Assembly: GCF_013343005.1 (NCBI RefSeq) | Contig: NZ_CP054491.1 | Location: forward strand, 868,001 to 932,000 | Length of the DNA stretch: 64,000 nt | Reading direction: 5' to 3' | Origin: Candidatus Reidiella endopervernicosa | Lineage (GTDB): Bacteria > Pseudomonadota > Gammaproteobacteria > GCF-013343005 | In this document: piece by piece, positions 11,489 to 21,137 of the stretch | Layout: each line of letters starts with the position of its first letter | How positions within the stretch are numbered: position 1 is the stretch's first letter | Notes under the pieces: model-generated | Told to the model about the DNA's origin: nothing | The model's database searches: none | What the model saw: only the letters and a program-made list of their open reading frames with translations | Made by a program: the position numbers and the translations under genes

Positions 11489-12369
11489 TGATTAAACCGT
11501 GGTTTTCGATTCTGGGCGTCGTGGCAGGTGTCGTGTTATTGACTATTCCTGCCCAGGCGGGATTTTCGATTGGTGGTTTTTCGATTGGCGGCAGTGGTGG
11601 TGATGTTGAAGGAATTGATATCGGTCGTATCGTCAGCTCAGGTAGCAAGGTCTTCAAGGGTGTCTCCGATGAGGATGAGCTGGAGATTGGCCATGAAGCG
11701 GCGGCGGTGCTGCTAGGTGTTGCACCGCTGGTCAAAGATCGTCGGATACAGAAGTATGTAAACCGTGTCGGTCACTGGGTGGCACTGCAGACCGAGCGCC
11801 CCGACATCGCCTGGCGTTTTGGGGTGCTCGATACCGATGCGGCGAATGCCTTTGCGGCACCTGGTGGATATGTCTTTATCACCCGTGGCTTGCTGATGCG
11901 TATGCAGAGTGAGGCGGAGCTGGCGGGTGTGCTCGCCCATGAGTGCGCCCATGTGCTGGTGAAACACCACCTCAAGGCGGTAGAGACCAATGCGCAGCTT
12001 GATCTGGCCGGTGCGCTGGCCGGTGCGGCGGTCGATCGAGAAGACCGCTTCCTGCTCAATCGACTCAGCAGCGGTTTTCAGGAGATCTACGCACGTGGCC
12101 TCGATAAGGATGATGAGTATCAGGCCGATCGTATGGGTGTGGTGATCGCCGCACGTGCTGGCTACGATCCCTACGGCCTGCATGCCATGTTGCAGACCCT
12201 CGCCGCGACCGACCCAGACGATAGTGCGCTCGCCTTCATGTTCAAGACCCATCCCCATCCGGGAGATCGGCTTGAAGAGCTGGAGGGTGGCTATGATCAT
12301 CTCGATCCGCATGCTGACCAGCCGAGTGTTGAGCGCCGCTTCCAGCAACAAGTTGTAACGCTTCATTGA
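11485..12369 (+). CDS. M48-family metalloprotease, exported
   Basis: A 294-residue zinc protease of the M48 family. A signal peptide (VVAGVVLLTIPAQAGFS) precedes a Gly-rich stretch, then the domain with FAAPGGYVFITRGLL, the zinc site HECAHVLVKHH (HExxH) and the third-ligand region DDEYQADRMGVVIAARAGYD. The ending HPHPGDRLEEL is typical of periplasmic M48 proteins such as BepA/LoiP. Overlaps the genes on both sides by 1-4 bases. Confidence 0.88.
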   Translation: MMIKPWFSILGVVAGVVLLTIPAQAGFSIGGFSIGGSGGDVEGIDIGRIVSSGSKVFKGVSDEDELEIGHEAAAVLLGVAPLVKDRRIQKYVNRVGHWVALQTERPDIAWRFGVLDTDAANAFAAPGGYVFITRGLLMRMQSEAELAGVLAHECAHVLVKHHLKAVETNAQLDLAGALAGAAVDREDRFLLNRLSSGFQEIYARGLDKDDEYQADRMGVVIAARAGYDPYGLHAMLQTLAATDPDDSALAFMFKTHPHPGDRLEELEGGYDHLDPHADQPSVERRFQQQVVTLH

Positions 12370-13409
12370 TGAACGCAATTGATCGACGCTGGCGCTGCAC
12401 ACAGCGCCAATTACTTCTGTGCTGTGCGCTACTGCTGCTCCTTCTTCCCTATCAAACACTCATTGCAGCCGATGAAGTTGGTACCGTAACCCTCAGTGAG
12501 GGGGCTGCGGAGCTGATTCGCGGCACCGCTGTCTACCAGCTCGAGCCGGGGGTGATGGTCGAGCAGGATGACATTATCGAGACGGCCGCAGGGGCGCGTG
12601 TTCAGCTCGAGATGGTCGATCAGACGCTGCTCGATATTGGTGAGAGCTCCACACTGCATCTGGTGCGCTACCAGATCGGCACCGACCAGCGTCTCGAAGC
12701 GGCTGATGTCTCGCTGCTGAAGGGGTGGCTGCGCTTTGTGACCGGATTGATCCAGCCTGAGCGCACGGTTAACTATTCAACTCCCTTTATTAACCTTGGT
12801 ATCAAAGGTACTCAGGGCGTGATCTCGGTCGCTGACGGAGAGCAGGATGTGCTGCTGGAAGAGGGTGAGGTTGAAGTCGATCTGATCGATCAGCAGGCGC
12901 TGCATCGTCGAGCCGGTCGCCTGCGTGCCGGTGAGCACTTTGAGCTCTCGCGGGGATTTACCCGGTTCCATCAGCGGCTGCAGGTTCGTTTTGGGAGTCG
13001 TCTGCCCAAGCACTACAAACAGAAGACCGTAAGACACCTGAAGAAACTGAAAAAGCGCAAGATCAAAGCCAAGAAACTGCGCGCGGCGGGTTATAACGAC
13101 ATCAAGTGGCTATTGGCATCACGACCCGAGCTGCGTAAGAAGTTCATCAAACGATTTAGTGAACGGCTCAAGGATCCCACCTTCCGACGCGCGGTACGCA
13201 ATAATCTGAACAAGCACCCTGAGTGGCGTGATCGCTTGATCGAGAAGCGTAACAAGCAGAAGAAGCAGAAAAAGAAAAAAAGGATAAATCGAGATAGTTG
13301 CGATGGATTGCGTCGCCGTCACTTAATCAACAGTGAGATGCCGCTGATTAAGAGAATGGCACTAATGATGCGCACAAAGGTCTGTGGCGTCAGATTGGTG
13401 TGGATATGA
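12369..13409 (+). CDS. FecR-domain protein with Lys-rich tail, probable frameshift at the 3' end
   Basis: An exported protein with an N-terminal hydrophobic segment and a FecR domain (~35-190): GTVTLSEGAAELIRGTAVY, DIIETAAGARVQLEMVD, TPFINLGIKGTQGVISVADG. A basic tail of Lys and Arg runs follows (HLKKLKKRKIKAKKLRA). At 13,269-13,281 there are long A runs; a one-base change there would give the ending KDKSR and a TAG at 13,295, instead of the frame as written, which runs 91 bases into the convergent tauE gene. I think the earlier stop is the real one. Function unknown; FecR domains often bind or sense envelope components. Confidence 0.75.
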   Translation: MNAIDRRWRCTQRQLLLCCALLLLLLPYQTLIAADEVGTVTLSEGAAELIRGTAVYQLEPGVMVEQDDIIETAAGARVQLEMVDQTLLDIGESSTLHLVRYQIGTDQRLEAADVSLLKGWLRFVTGLIQPERTVNYSTPFINLGIKGTQGVISVADGEQDVLLEEGEVEVDLIDQQALHRRAGRLRAGEHFELSRGFTRFHQRLQVRFGSRLPKHYKQKTVRHLKKLKKRKIKAKKLRAAGYNDIKWLLASRPELRKKFIKRFSERLKDPTFRRAVRNNLNKHPEWRDRLIEKRNKQKKQKKKKRINRDSCDGLRRRHLINSEMPLIKRMALMMRTKVCGVRLVWI

Positions 13410-14053
13410 CCGCCGATATAGAGCCCGGTTGCTATTAACGGTAGTGAGGCGGCGATCAGGTAGAGGGTGTCGAGCGTATAGAAACCTGAGAGGGTAAAGC
13501 CGACCAGCCGCGCACCGCCATCGAGCAGAAAGATCATCGCCACGGTGCCTCGGAATGCGACCTTGTTCAGTTGGCGTAGCCGCAGATAGACCACGGTGAA
13601 GGGGCCGCCAGTTCCGAACATTGTGCCGACCAGTCCCGCCAGCAGTCCCATCGGTACAGCCCAGAGTCGTGGCCCCTTCGGCTCGGGGAGTGGCAGCAGG
13701 GTGTAGATGGCGTAGCCGATGATAAAGACCGCCAGGATGTTCTTCAGTAGCGCCTGGTCGAGGCTCTTGAGCAGAAATAGTGCGGTGACGATGCCGATCA
13801 GGGTGAAGGGAAGCAGCGGCAGCAGTTCGCGCCACTGAATATGGTGCAGATTGCGGATGGAGTGAGCGAGGGAACAGAGGTTGTCGAGCAGTACCACCAT
13901 CGGTACGACGATCTGCAGCGGTAGAATCAGCGCCAGCGGTGGTACCGCGACCAGTGCCGAGCCGAAGCCTGAGATACCGCGTACCAGATAGGCAGTAAAT
14001 AGAATTGCGGCAGCAAAGAGTAGCTGCGCTGTGGTAAGAGTCTCGATCAGCAT
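13319..14053 (-). CDS. TauE/SafE-family membrane transporter
   Basis: A 244-residue protein with about eight hydrophobic segments and the family repeat signature (VRGISGFGSALVAVPPLAL near the N-terminus, AGLVGTMFGTGGPFTVVY in the middle). The family exports sulfite, sulfonates or related organic anions. No gene for a linked pathway is adjacent, so the substrate is unknown. Convergent with the FecR-domain gene and divergent from recG. Confidence 0.85.
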   Translation of the reverse strand: MLIETLTTAQLLFAAAILFTAYLVRGISGFGSALVAVPPLALILPLQIVVPMVVLLDNLCSLAHSIRNLHHIQWRELLPLLPFTLIGIVTALFLLKSLDQALLKNILAVFIIGYAIYTLLPLPEPKGPRLWAVPMGLLAGLVGTMFGTGGPFTVVYLRLRQLNKVAFRGTVAMIFLLDGGARLVGFTLSGFYTLDTLYLIAASLPLIATGLYIGGHIHTNLTPQTFVRIISAILLISGISLLIK

Positions 14054-14119
14054 GGGTGGGCTCGAAAAATGGGCCGTGCACTGTGCGTGATGGCGTTCTG
14101 ATTGTAAACTGGCACGCTC

Positions 14120-16255
14120 TTGTCATGGAATCTTGAATCGTTGAAGTCGCGCCAAACAAAATCCCAGTCCATTAAACAGCAGCCACTGGAGCGTCAACCA
14201 GTCACGGTGTTGAAGGGTGTTGGCCCCAAGGTGGCTGAGCGGCTTGAGAGGCTGGCTATCGAGCAGGTTCAGGATCTCTTTTTCCATCTGCCGCTGCGTT
14301 ATGAGGACCGTACCCGCGTGGTGCCGATCGGCTCGTTACGACCTGGGATGCAGGTGGTGATCGAAGGCGAGGTTGATCTGGCCGAGGTGGTGTTCCGTCG
14401 CCGCCGTACCCTGCTGGTACGGATGAGTGATGGTACGGGAGCGATCACATTGCGCTTTTTCCACTTCTCGGCGGCGCAGAAGGCGCAGCTCGAACGTGGT
14501 GCATTGCTGCGATGCTTCGGTGAGGTGCGTCCTGGTGCGAGTAGGCTGGAGCTGATCCATCCCGAGTACAGTCGGATCGATAGTTTCGATGCCGCTACCG
14601 ATGCGCATCTCACCGCTGTCTACCCGGTGACCGAAGGGGTACATCAACTCACCCTCAGAAAGTTGATCGCCCAGGCGCTGGATAAGCTTGAGCGTGGTGA
14701 GGCGCTACGTGAGTGGTTGCCCGATCCGCTGCTTGAACAGCTGCAACTACCCACCCTGGCGGAGGCGATTCTCTATGTGCACCGCCCACCCGAAGAGGCA
14801 CCGCTCGATCAGCTGGTCGATGGTGAGCACCCGTCGCAGCAGCGCCTGGTATTCGAAGAGCTGCTCGCCCACCATCTCAGTCTGCGCAAACTACGTGAGG
14901 AGGCGCAGCGTCAGCCAGCGCCGACGTTGCAGGCTGCGGATCAGTTGCGAAGAAAGCTGCTCACCTCTCTGCCTTTTGAGCTGACCGCTGCGCAACGACG
15001 TGTGGTGGGTGAGATTGATCGTGATATCGAGGCCGAGGCACCGATGCTGCGGCTGGTGCAGGGCGATGTTGGTTCGGGCAAGACGGTGGTCGCAGCGTTG
15101 GCGATTCTGCGTGCGGTAGAGGCGGGTTTTCAGGCCGCGATCATGGCACCGACCGAGCTGCTGGCTGAGCAGCATCTACAGAATTTTAGTGCCTGGTTGG
15201 AGCCGCTCGGCATTGAGGTGGCGTGGCTCTCGGGGCGTAGCAAAGGGCGGGTGAGAAGCGAGGCGTTGGCGAGAATTGGCGCGGGGCATGCCCGTGTTGT
15301 GGTCGGCACCCATGCGCTGTTTCAGGACGATGTCCTCTTCGACCATCTCGGCCTGTTGGTGATCGATGAGCAGCACCGTTTTGGTGTGCATCAGCGCTTT
15401 GCGCTACGCGAGAAGGGGATAAAGGCGGGACGTCATCCCCATCAGCTGATCATGACCGCAACGCCTATCCCACGCACCTTGGCGATGTCGCTCTACGCCG
15501 ATCTCGATGTCTCTATCATCGATGAGCTGCCGCCGGGACGTACCCCGGTGAAGACGGTCGTGCTCTCCGATACGCGCCGCGATGAGGTGGTGGCACGGGT
15601 TAGTGAGGCGTGCAGTAATGGCCGTCAGGCCTACTGGGTCTGTACCCTGATTGAGGAGTCGGAGCTGCTGGAGGCGCAGGCGGCGGAGGCGACTGCGAGC
15701 GAGATGGCGGAGATGTTACCTGGGTTACGGATCGGTCTGGTACATGGACGTATGAAATCGGTGGAGAAGGAGCGGGTGATGGCCGCCTTCAAGGCCGCCG
15801 AGATCGATCTGCTGGTGGCGACTACGGTGATTGAGGTCGGCGTCGATGTGCCCAACGCCAGTCTGATGATTATCGAAAATGCCGAACGTCTCGGTCTCTC
15901 CCAACTCCACCAGCTGCGGGGACGTGTCGGGCGAGGCAGTGCCGAGAGCAGTTGTGTGCTGCTCTACCATGGAACGTTGGGACAGACAGCAAAGCGACGC
16001 CTGATGGTGATGCGTGAGAGTAACGATGGCTTTGTTATCTCACGCCATGATCTGGAGATTCGTGGACCGGGCGAGGTGCTTGGTACACGCCAAACTGGTG
16101 AGATGAGTTTTCGTATCGCCGATCTGATGCGTGACCAGGTGTTGCTTCCTGAGGTTGAGCGTGCCTCCATGGCGCTGCTGGCCGACTACCCGGAACATGT
16201 GACGCCACTGATACGGCGCTGGCTGGGCGAAGGGTCGCGCTATGGTGAGGTGTAG
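14120..16255 (+). CDS. recG: ATP-dependent DNA helicase RecG
   Basis: About 711 residues, full length for RecG, which remodels stalled forks and branched DNA. The wedge domain comes first (QPVTVLKGVGPKVAERL, FHLPLRYEDRTRVVPI), then superfamily 2 motifs: I LVQGDVGSGKTVVAALA, Ia APTELLAEQH, II VIDEQHRFG (DEQH), III MTATPIPRTLAMSLY, V TTVIEVGVDVPNASLM, VI QLHQLRGRVGRG. There is no in-frame ATG near the N-terminus; a TTG at 14,120 or a nearby TTG must serve, so the first residues are uncertain. Confidence 0.95.
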   Translation: MSWNLESLKSRQTKSQSIKQQPLERQPVTVLKGVGPKVAERLERLAIEQVQDLFFHLPLRYEDRTRVVPIGSLRPGMQVVIEGEVDLAEVVFRRRRTLLVRMSDGTGAITLRFFHFSAAQKAQLERGALLRCFGEVRPGASRLELIHPEYSRIDSFDAATDAHLTAVYPVTEGVHQLTLRKLIAQALDKLERGEALREWLPDPLLEQLQLPTLAEAILYVHRPPEEAPLDQLVDGEHPSQQRLVFEELLAHHLSLRKLREEAQRQPAPTLQAADQLRRKLLTSLPFELTAAQRRVVGEIDRDIEAEAPMLRLVQGDVGSGKTVVAALAILRAVEAGFQAAIMAPTELLAEQHLQNFSAWLEPLGIEVAWLSGRSKGRVRSEALARIGAGHARVVVGTHALFQDDVLFDHLGLLVIDEQHRFGVHQRFALREKGIKAGRHPHQLIMTATPIPRTLAMSLYADLDVSIIDELPPGRTPVKTVVLSDTRRDEVVARVSEACSNGRQAYWVCTLIEESELLEAQAAEATASEMAEMLPGLRIGLVHGRMKSVEKERVMAAFKAAEIDLLVATTVIEVGVDVPNASLMIIENAERLGLSQLHQLRGRVGRGSAESSCVLLYHGTLGQTAKRRLMVMRESNDGFVISRHDLEIRGPGEVLGTRQTGEMSFRIADLMRDQVLLPEVERASMALLADYPEHVTPLIRRWLGEGSRYGEV

Positions 16256-16315
16256 CCGAGTCGTGGTTACGTGTCATAATCGCGCCCGCTACAAATCTTG
16301 CCGGAATAGCTAATA

Positions 16316-16894
16316 GTGAAACTCTCAATTGAACCGCGCTGGCTGCGGCAGCGCCAACTACTGCACAATCGGGTGCCGTCCGATGTGTGGCGTTGGTTGA
16401 TCGATCCCGCCTCGCTGACCCAGCGCCTGCGCCGTGCATGTGGCGGTTCTTTTCGCGTACGGGTGGTCGAGCACGGCTATCTAGGTCCCGAACAGTGTGA
16501 GCTCGATCTGCTCTCACTGCGTCCGGGAAACCGTGCCTTGATCCGCGAGGTGCAGCTGCTATGTGATGATGAGCCGTGGGTCTTTGCGCGCAGCGTTATT
16601 CCGGTGGCGACCCTGAGTGGTCCGCAGCGACGACTCGCCCATCTCGGTAATCGCCCGTTGGGGGCGGTGCTCTTTTCAGATCGCTCGATGCAGCGCAGTG
16701 AGGTGGAGATCGCACAGATTGTGCCAGGGCATCGACTCTTTGCTCATGCTACTCATGGGCTCGAGCAGCAGCCTGAGGATATCTGGGGTCGTCGATCGTT
16801 ATTTCGTGTCGGTGGCAAACCGCTGTTGGTGAGTGAGATTTTTCTGCCAGCGATCCATGCGATAGCTGCTCCATCAGGGCGCTGTGGTCGTTAG
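16316..16894 (+). CDS. ubiC: Chorismate pyruvate-lyase UbiC
   Basis: A 192-residue protein that splits chorismate to 4-hydroxybenzoate and pyruvate, the first committed step of ubiquinone synthesis. Motifs: [45 protein letters not shown] (Arg and Leu of the product site) and a C-terminal [14 protein letters not shown] start. Followed by ubiA, the next enzyme of the pathway. Confidence 0.92.
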   Translation: MKLSIEPRWLRQRQLLHNRVPSDVWRWLIDPASLTQRLRRACGGSFRVRVVEHGYLGPEQCELDLLSLRPGNRALIREVQLLCDDEPWVFARSVIPVATLSGPQRRLAHLGNRPLGAVLFSDRSMQRSEVEIAQIVPGHRLFAHATHGLEQQPEDIWGRRSLFRVGGKPLLVSEIFLPAIHAIAAPSGRCGR

Positions 16895-16965
16895 GTGATG
16901 GTCTTTTATTATCCTGCTTGGCACAATCGTGCCACGAATTTTCGAACAGTCAGGAGTTGTTAACG

Positions 16966-17865
16966 TTGGAGTATGAGCGTTTTGAGCAGGTGCCGTCACG
17001 CGGTGCTCAGTTAAAGGAGAGGACGCAACAATATGCACTGTTGATGCGGCTCGATCGGCCGATCGGTATTCTGCTATTGCTCTGGCCGACACTCTGGGCG
17101 CTCTGGATTGCAGCGGAAGGCATGCCACGTATTGGTGTGCTGCTGGTCTTTGTTCTGGGTGTGGTTTTAATGCGCTCGGCGGGCTGTGTCATCAATGACT
17201 ATGCCGACCGTGCGATCGATCCCCATGTCTCCCGCACCCGTGAACGCCCGATCGCGTCTGGCCGTGTCGAGCCCAACGAGGCATTGAAGTTGTTTGCCGC
17301 GCTCTGCGTTGCTGCTTTCATGTTGGTGCTGTTTATGAACAGCCTGACCATCATGCTCTCTTTCGTTGGTGTAGCGCTTGCGGCGATCTATCCCTTTACT
17401 AAACGTCACACCTATCTGCCTCAGGTTTTCCTCGGTGCTGCCTTTGGCTGGGCGGTACCGATGGCCTTCGCCGCTCAGCTGGGTGAGGTGCCTCAGGCGG
17501 CGTGGTTAATCTTCATCGCCACGGTTTTGTGGGCGACCGCTTACGATACGATCTACGCAATGGTTGATCGGGATGACGACATCAAGATCGGTGTGAAGTC
17601 GACGGCGATACTCTTTGGTGAACTTGACCGGGTGATTATCGGAGTTATCCAGGCGCTACTCCTGTTGACGCTGCTGGTGGTCGGTGTACAGCTCAAGTTG
17701 GGTGGTTTCTTCTATCTGGGCTTGCTGGTTGCGACTGGGCTGGCTGTTCAGCAGCAGCGATTGATTAAAAACCGTGATCGCGATCTCTGCTTCAAGGCGT
17801 TTCTCGATAACAACTGGTTCGGAATGGCGATCTTTGTCGGATTGCTGCTTGAATACGGCATCTGA
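16966..17865 (+). CDS. ubiA: 4-hydroxybenzoate polyprenyltransferase UbiA
   Basis: About 300 residues and eight to nine membrane helices. It attaches the polyprenyl chain to 4-hydroxybenzoate in the inner membrane. The first Asp-rich motif is [19 protein letters not shown] and the second is [20 protein letters not shown], both with the Mg-binding Asp residues. I chose the TTG at 16,966 because AGGAG lies 9 bases before it and the length then fits the family; no good ATG exists. Paired with ubiC. Confidence 0.93.
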   Translation: MEYERFEQVPSRGAQLKERTQQYALLMRLDRPIGILLLLWPTLWALWIAAEGMPRIGVLLVFVLGVVLMRSAGCVINDYADRAIDPHVSRTRERPIASGRVEPNEALKLFAALCVAAFMLVLFMNSLTIMLSFVGVALAAIYPFTKRHTYLPQVFLGAAFGWAVPMAFAAQLGEVPQAAWLIFIATVLWATAYDTIYAMVDRDDDIKIGVKSTAILFGELDRVIIGVIQALLLLTLLVVGVQLKLGGFFYLGLLVATGLAVQQQRLIKNRDRDLCFKAFLDNNWFGMAIFVGLLLEYGI

Positions 17866-17873
17866 ATGACTGT

Positions 17874-18860
17874 TCAACGCCCAGCACGCGCGGCGGCCCA
17901 CACCTCTACTATTTTAATTCCTCCTCTGCGCAGGAGTCGTGCCAGCTCGTTTGCCGTGTGGCCAGTGGTTACCACATCATCAACGATCGCTACATGGTCG
18001 ACTTCTTCGATGCTTACAGCAGAGAATGCATTGCGCAGATTGGCGCTTCGTTGCGCAGCGGGTAGTGATGTCTGGGTTGCCGTTGGACGGTTTCGTTGGC
18101 AGCTCTGGTAATTGAGTGTGATATCGAGATGTTCTGAGATTGCACGTGCAATCTCTAGTGACTGGTTGAATCCCCGTTCACGCAGCCTGCTGCGATGCAG
18201 CGGAACGGGAATGATGCACTGTGGTAGAGGTGTCGAGCCGTGATTGAGTCTCTGTTTGGCAATCTGCTTACCAAGTAGCTGTGCGACACCAATCTTTGCG
18301 TCAAATTTTAGAGCCTGAATAAGTCGGTCGATGGGGTGTTCATAGTGGTAGGGGATGGTGCTTGTGCTGTAGTAGGGAGGTTTTTTTATGCACCTGCCAC
18401 AGCGCGCCTGCTCACGTTTTAGTGGGATCCCGCACTGCTGGCAGGCGTGTTTGATTACAGGTAGCGCAGCATGGCAGTGCTGGCAGATAGGCTGATTCTG
18501 ACAGTGTCTGCTATCGCATAACAGACAGTGGTGCGGGAGTGTGGTGTCGATGATACGTTGTACAATCGCTGACCGCCATGGAGAGCGAAGTGAGGGCGGT
18601 TAGTCCCCGATAGTCGACGCCGTCTGTATATTCGTAGTTGAGAGCGCGAGCGAACGACGAAGAAGATGCAGCAGCGGCTTTATGTCGGCGTAGAGTCACT
18701 GAGGGAGTTGTGTAGAGCCGCGAAGAGGTGATTAGGCAACGTACGCAGGACGGTCGGGGCGCCGCAGGCATAAACGGTCGCGTGAAGTTTTTGCTGTTTG
18801 CTTGGGCTTGGATGCCCAAAACAAACTTTCGCAAAAATAGCGACTCCCCGGTGTTTTCAT
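17874..18860 (-). CDS. comF: ComF-family protein, interrupted near its start by a 282-bp repeat
   Basis: Downstream of the repeat (18568-18849) a clean frame of about 230 codons shows HHCLLCDS, CQHCHAALPVI and CQQCGIPL zinc-binding cysteines followed by the phosphoribosyltransferase fold (IIPVPLHRSRLRERGFNQS, VAIVDDVVTTGHTANELAR with the PRPP loop). Upstream of the repeat is an ATG at 18,860 with AAGGATGAGAG before it, encoding MKTP. Exact deletion of the repeat yields MKTPIVQRIIDTTLPHH, a normal ComF start. With the repeat retained the host frame meets a stop about 40 codons in. ComF is needed for DNA uptake in naturally transformable bacteria. Confidence 0.88.
18568..18849 (-). repeat. 282-bp repeat family, copy B (in comF, sense)
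   Basis: 282 bases, GGGGAGTCGC to GGCGGTCAGC on the comF strand, between codons 3 and 5 of the reconstructed gene. Left flank ends ACACC, right flank starts GATTG. This is the fullest copy and I used it for numbering the consensus. Left stem type GTTTG/CAAAC. Confidence 0.95.
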
Positions 18861-19074
18861 CTCTCATCCTTGAGTTTGGTGATTTGAGTCAACGGATTGG
18901 TTTATTGTGAGGCGTGTCTGATACCAATTCGTAATATTAAGCTTATTTTTTTTCAGATTAGTCTATTATCGTTTTTTAAGTGGGAAGCTCATAAAAAAAC
19001 AACGGTGTTGTTTGTGTGATGCGGGGCGACTGCGTAAATTTTAATTATTAATGAATCTTTATTAAGGAGTTGTT
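18861..19074 (+). promoter_or_regulatory. AT-rich upstream region of the outer-membrane barrel gene
   Basis: About 214 bases between divergent comF and the barrel gene, clearly richer in A/T than the surroundings, with T-rich and A-rich tracts around 18,945-19,000. AAGGAG lies 7 bases before the ATG at 19,075. Presumably holds the promoters of both genes; I could not fix a -35/-10 pair with confidence. Confidence 0.45.
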
Positions 19075-19638
19075 ATGAATAAGAAGCTGATTTCCACTGC
19101 AGTTGTAGCTGCATCTATGTTTGTTGGTGCTGCACAGGCCTCAGAGAATGGGTATCTCGCTATTGGTGGTGGTATCAATGTACCCACCGATGCCGAAGTG
19201 AGCACCTTGGGTGATCAAGAGATGGATAATGGCTATCTCTTCTCTGTCGCAATCGGCCAAGAAGTTGAGGATGGTTTTCGAATCGAGGGAGAGTACGCCT
19301 ATCGTGCTGCGGATGTCGATGAGGCGGGCCCAGGTGTTGATGTGAGCGTTCAAGCAGGAATGCTCAACGGTATCTTTGATATGGATACAGGCTCGGAGGT
19401 GACTCCCTACATCGGTGCTGGTATCGGTGCGGCCAATATGAACTGGGATGGTTCGGTCGACGATAATGAGACCGTCTTTGCCTACCAGGTTATGCTGGGT
19501 CTTAACGTAGAAATGAGCCCGGAGTCATCACTGCGTTTCGGCTATCGCTACTTCGATCCCGCTGAGGCAAGCATCAATCCATATGAGATTGATAGTGCAT
19601 TCCACGATTTTGAGATTGGATTGCGCTTCAACTTCTAA
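19075..19638 (+). CDS. Outer-membrane beta-barrel protein
   Basis: A 187-residue protein with a signal peptide (MNKKLISTAVVAASMFVGAA, cleaved after AQA) and an OmpA/OmpW-like eight-strand barrel pattern: alternating hydrophobic strands such as YLAIGGGINVP, FRIEGEYAYRA, VTPYIGAGIGAANM and SSLRFGYRYFD. The last residue is Phe, the usual barrel assembly signal. Strong ribosome site. It stands alone, with its terminator displaced by repeat copy C. Specific function unknown. Confidence 0.8.
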   Translation: MNKKLISTAVVAASMFVGAAQASENGYLAIGGGINVPTDAEVSTLGDQEMDNGYLFSVAIGQEVEDGFRIEGEYAYRAADVDEAGPGVDVSVQAGMLNGIFDMDTGSEVTPYIGAGIGAANMNWDGSVDDNETVFAYQVMLGLNVEMSPESSLRFGYRYFDPAEASINPYEIDSAFHDFEIGLRFNF

Positions 19639-19650
19639 ACAAACGTTACC

Positions 19651-19931
19651 GGGGAGTCGCTATTTTTGCGAAAGTTTGTTTTGGGCATCCAAGCCCAAGC
19701 AAACAGCAAAACTTAACGCGACCGTTTATGCCTACGGCGCCCCGACCGTCCTGCGTTCGTTGCGTAATCACCTCTTCGCGGCTCTACACAACTCCCTCAG
19801 TGACTCTACGCCGACATAAAGCCGCTGCTGCATCTTCTTCGTCGTCCGCTCGCGCTCTCAACTACGAATATGCAGACGGCGTCGACTATCGGGGACTAAC
19901 CGCCCTCACTTCGCTCTCCATGGCGGTCAGC
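19651..19931 (+). repeat. 281-bp repeat family, copy C (between a stop codon and its terminator, sense)
   Basis: 281 bases on the plus strand, 12 bases after the barrel gene stop. Left flank ends TTACC, right flank starts GGTTG. It separates the gene from its own terminator. Left stem type GTTTG/CAAAC followed by CTTAACGCG, a mixture of the two subfamilies. Confidence 0.95.
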
Positions 19932-19945
19932 GGTTGTTGTGTATA

Positions 19946-19975
19946 AAAGGGTGCCACTACGGCGCCCTTTTTTTT
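19946..19975 (+). terminator. Rho-independent terminator of the barrel gene
   Basis: Stem AAAGGGTGCC / GGCGCCCTTT with loop ACTAC and a run of T. Without copy C it would lie about 27 bases after the barrel gene stop. Confidence 0.85.
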
Positions 19976-20002
19976 GCTCAAAAGTGGCGGATTATTAGTC
20001 GT

Positions 20003-20035
20003 TTGTAAACACTTGATGTCGCTACTCGTTGACTG
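20003..20035 (+). promoter_or_regulatory. Candidate BirA (biotin operon) operator
   Basis: TTGTAAACA, 15 bases, then CGTTGACTG. The left half matches the BirA consensus TTGTAAACC in 8 of 9 positions; the right half matches GGTTTACAA in only 5 of 9. Located about 50 bases before bioB, the position expected for biotin repression. Moderate support only. Confidence 0.5.
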
Positions 20036-20087
20036 GTGGGCATCAGCCGCTATAGTGGCCCCATTCAGACAGTAGGGGCGGTAAGCG

Positions 20088-21131
20088 ATGAGTGTTTCAC
20101 AGTTGGGAGCGGTGCGTAATGACTGGTCGCTGAGCGAGATTGAAGCGCTCTTTGCGCACCCCTTCAATGATCTTCTTTTTGAAGCGCAGCAGATTCATCG
20201 CCAGCACTTTGATCCCAATGCGGTCCAGGTAAGTACCCTGCTTAGTATCAAAACGGGTGCCTGCCCAGAGGATTGTGCCTATTGCCCACAGAGTGCGCAT
20301 CATAACGCCGATCTCGAACGCGAGAGGCTGATGGAGCTGGAGCAGGTGTTGGAAGCGGCACAGACGGCAAAGCAGAAGGGGGCGACACGCTTCTGCATGG
20401 GCGCGGCCTGGCGTTCGCCACATGAACGCGACTTTGTGCATGTGCTTGATATGATATCGGGTGTAAAAGAGCTCGGTATGGAGACCTGTGTAACGCTCGG
20501 TATGTTGAGTGAGGAGCAGACGACACGGCTCAAAACAGCGGGACTCGACTACTACAACCACAATCTCGATACCTCCCCTGAGTTTTATGGTGAGATTATC
20601 TCAACGCGCACCTACGAGGATCGTCTCGAGACCTTGAGTCATGTGCGTGATGCGGGAATGAAGGTCTGTGCGGGTGGCATTATTGGAATGGGTGAGGGTG
20701 CCAAGGATCGCGCCTCACTATTGCAGCAGTTGGCAAATCTTCCACAGCATCCTGAAAGTGTGCCGATTAATCAGTTGGTACAGGTGGCGGGGACGCCACT
20801 TGATGGTGTCGATAAGCTCGATCCCTTCGATTTCGTTCGTACCATCGCGGTTGCACGCATTCTGATGCCAGCGTCGCATGTACGCCTCTCGGCGGGACGC
20901 AATGAGATGAGTGATGAACTGCAGGCGCTCTGTTTTATGGCGGGCGCCAACTCGATCTTCTACGGCGAGAAGCTGCTGACAACCGATAATCCTGAGAGCG
21001 ATCACGATCATCAGCTCTTCGAGCGATTGGGCATCCGTGCTGAAGATCGTGATGTTGAGGCGCGTCCAGTCAATGCTGCAGAGAGTGATGATGCGGGTCT
21101 CTGGGGTCGCGCCTGCTCTACACGCGGCTAG
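20088..21131 (+). CDS. bioB: Biotin synthase
   Basis: A 347-residue radical-SAM enzyme that inserts sulfur into dethiobiotin. The SAM cluster motif [11 protein letters not shown] (CxxxCxxC) is near residue 60, followed by [30 protein letters not shown] and [16 protein letters not shown]. Heads the operon bioB-F-H-C-D. Confidence 0.97.
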   Translation: MSVSQLGAVRNDWSLSEIEALFAHPFNDLLFEAQQIHRQHFDPNAVQVSTLLSIKTGACPEDCAYCPQSAHHNADLERERLMELEQVLEAAQTAKQKGATRFCMGAAWRSPHERDFVHVLDMISGVKELGMETCVTLGMLSEEQTTRLKTAGLDYYNHNLDTSPEFYGEIISTRTYEDRLETLSHVRDAGMKVCAGGIIGMGEGAKDRASLLQQLANLPQHPESVPINQLVQVAGTPLDGVDKLDPFDFVRTIAVARILMPASHVRLSAGRNEMSDELQALCFMAGANSIFYGEKLLTTDNPESDHDHQLFERLGIRAEDRDVEARPVNAAESDDAGLWGRACSTRG

Positions 21132-21137
21132 CTGGCC

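Noticed and set aside
18511-18867. A protein of about 118 residues encoded by the repeat (reading ESLFLRKFVLGIQAQANS)
   Set aside because: The frame is open in copies B and C only; other copies have a TAG or 1-2 base length changes. The translations are explained by shared DNA sequence, not by a conserved protein.
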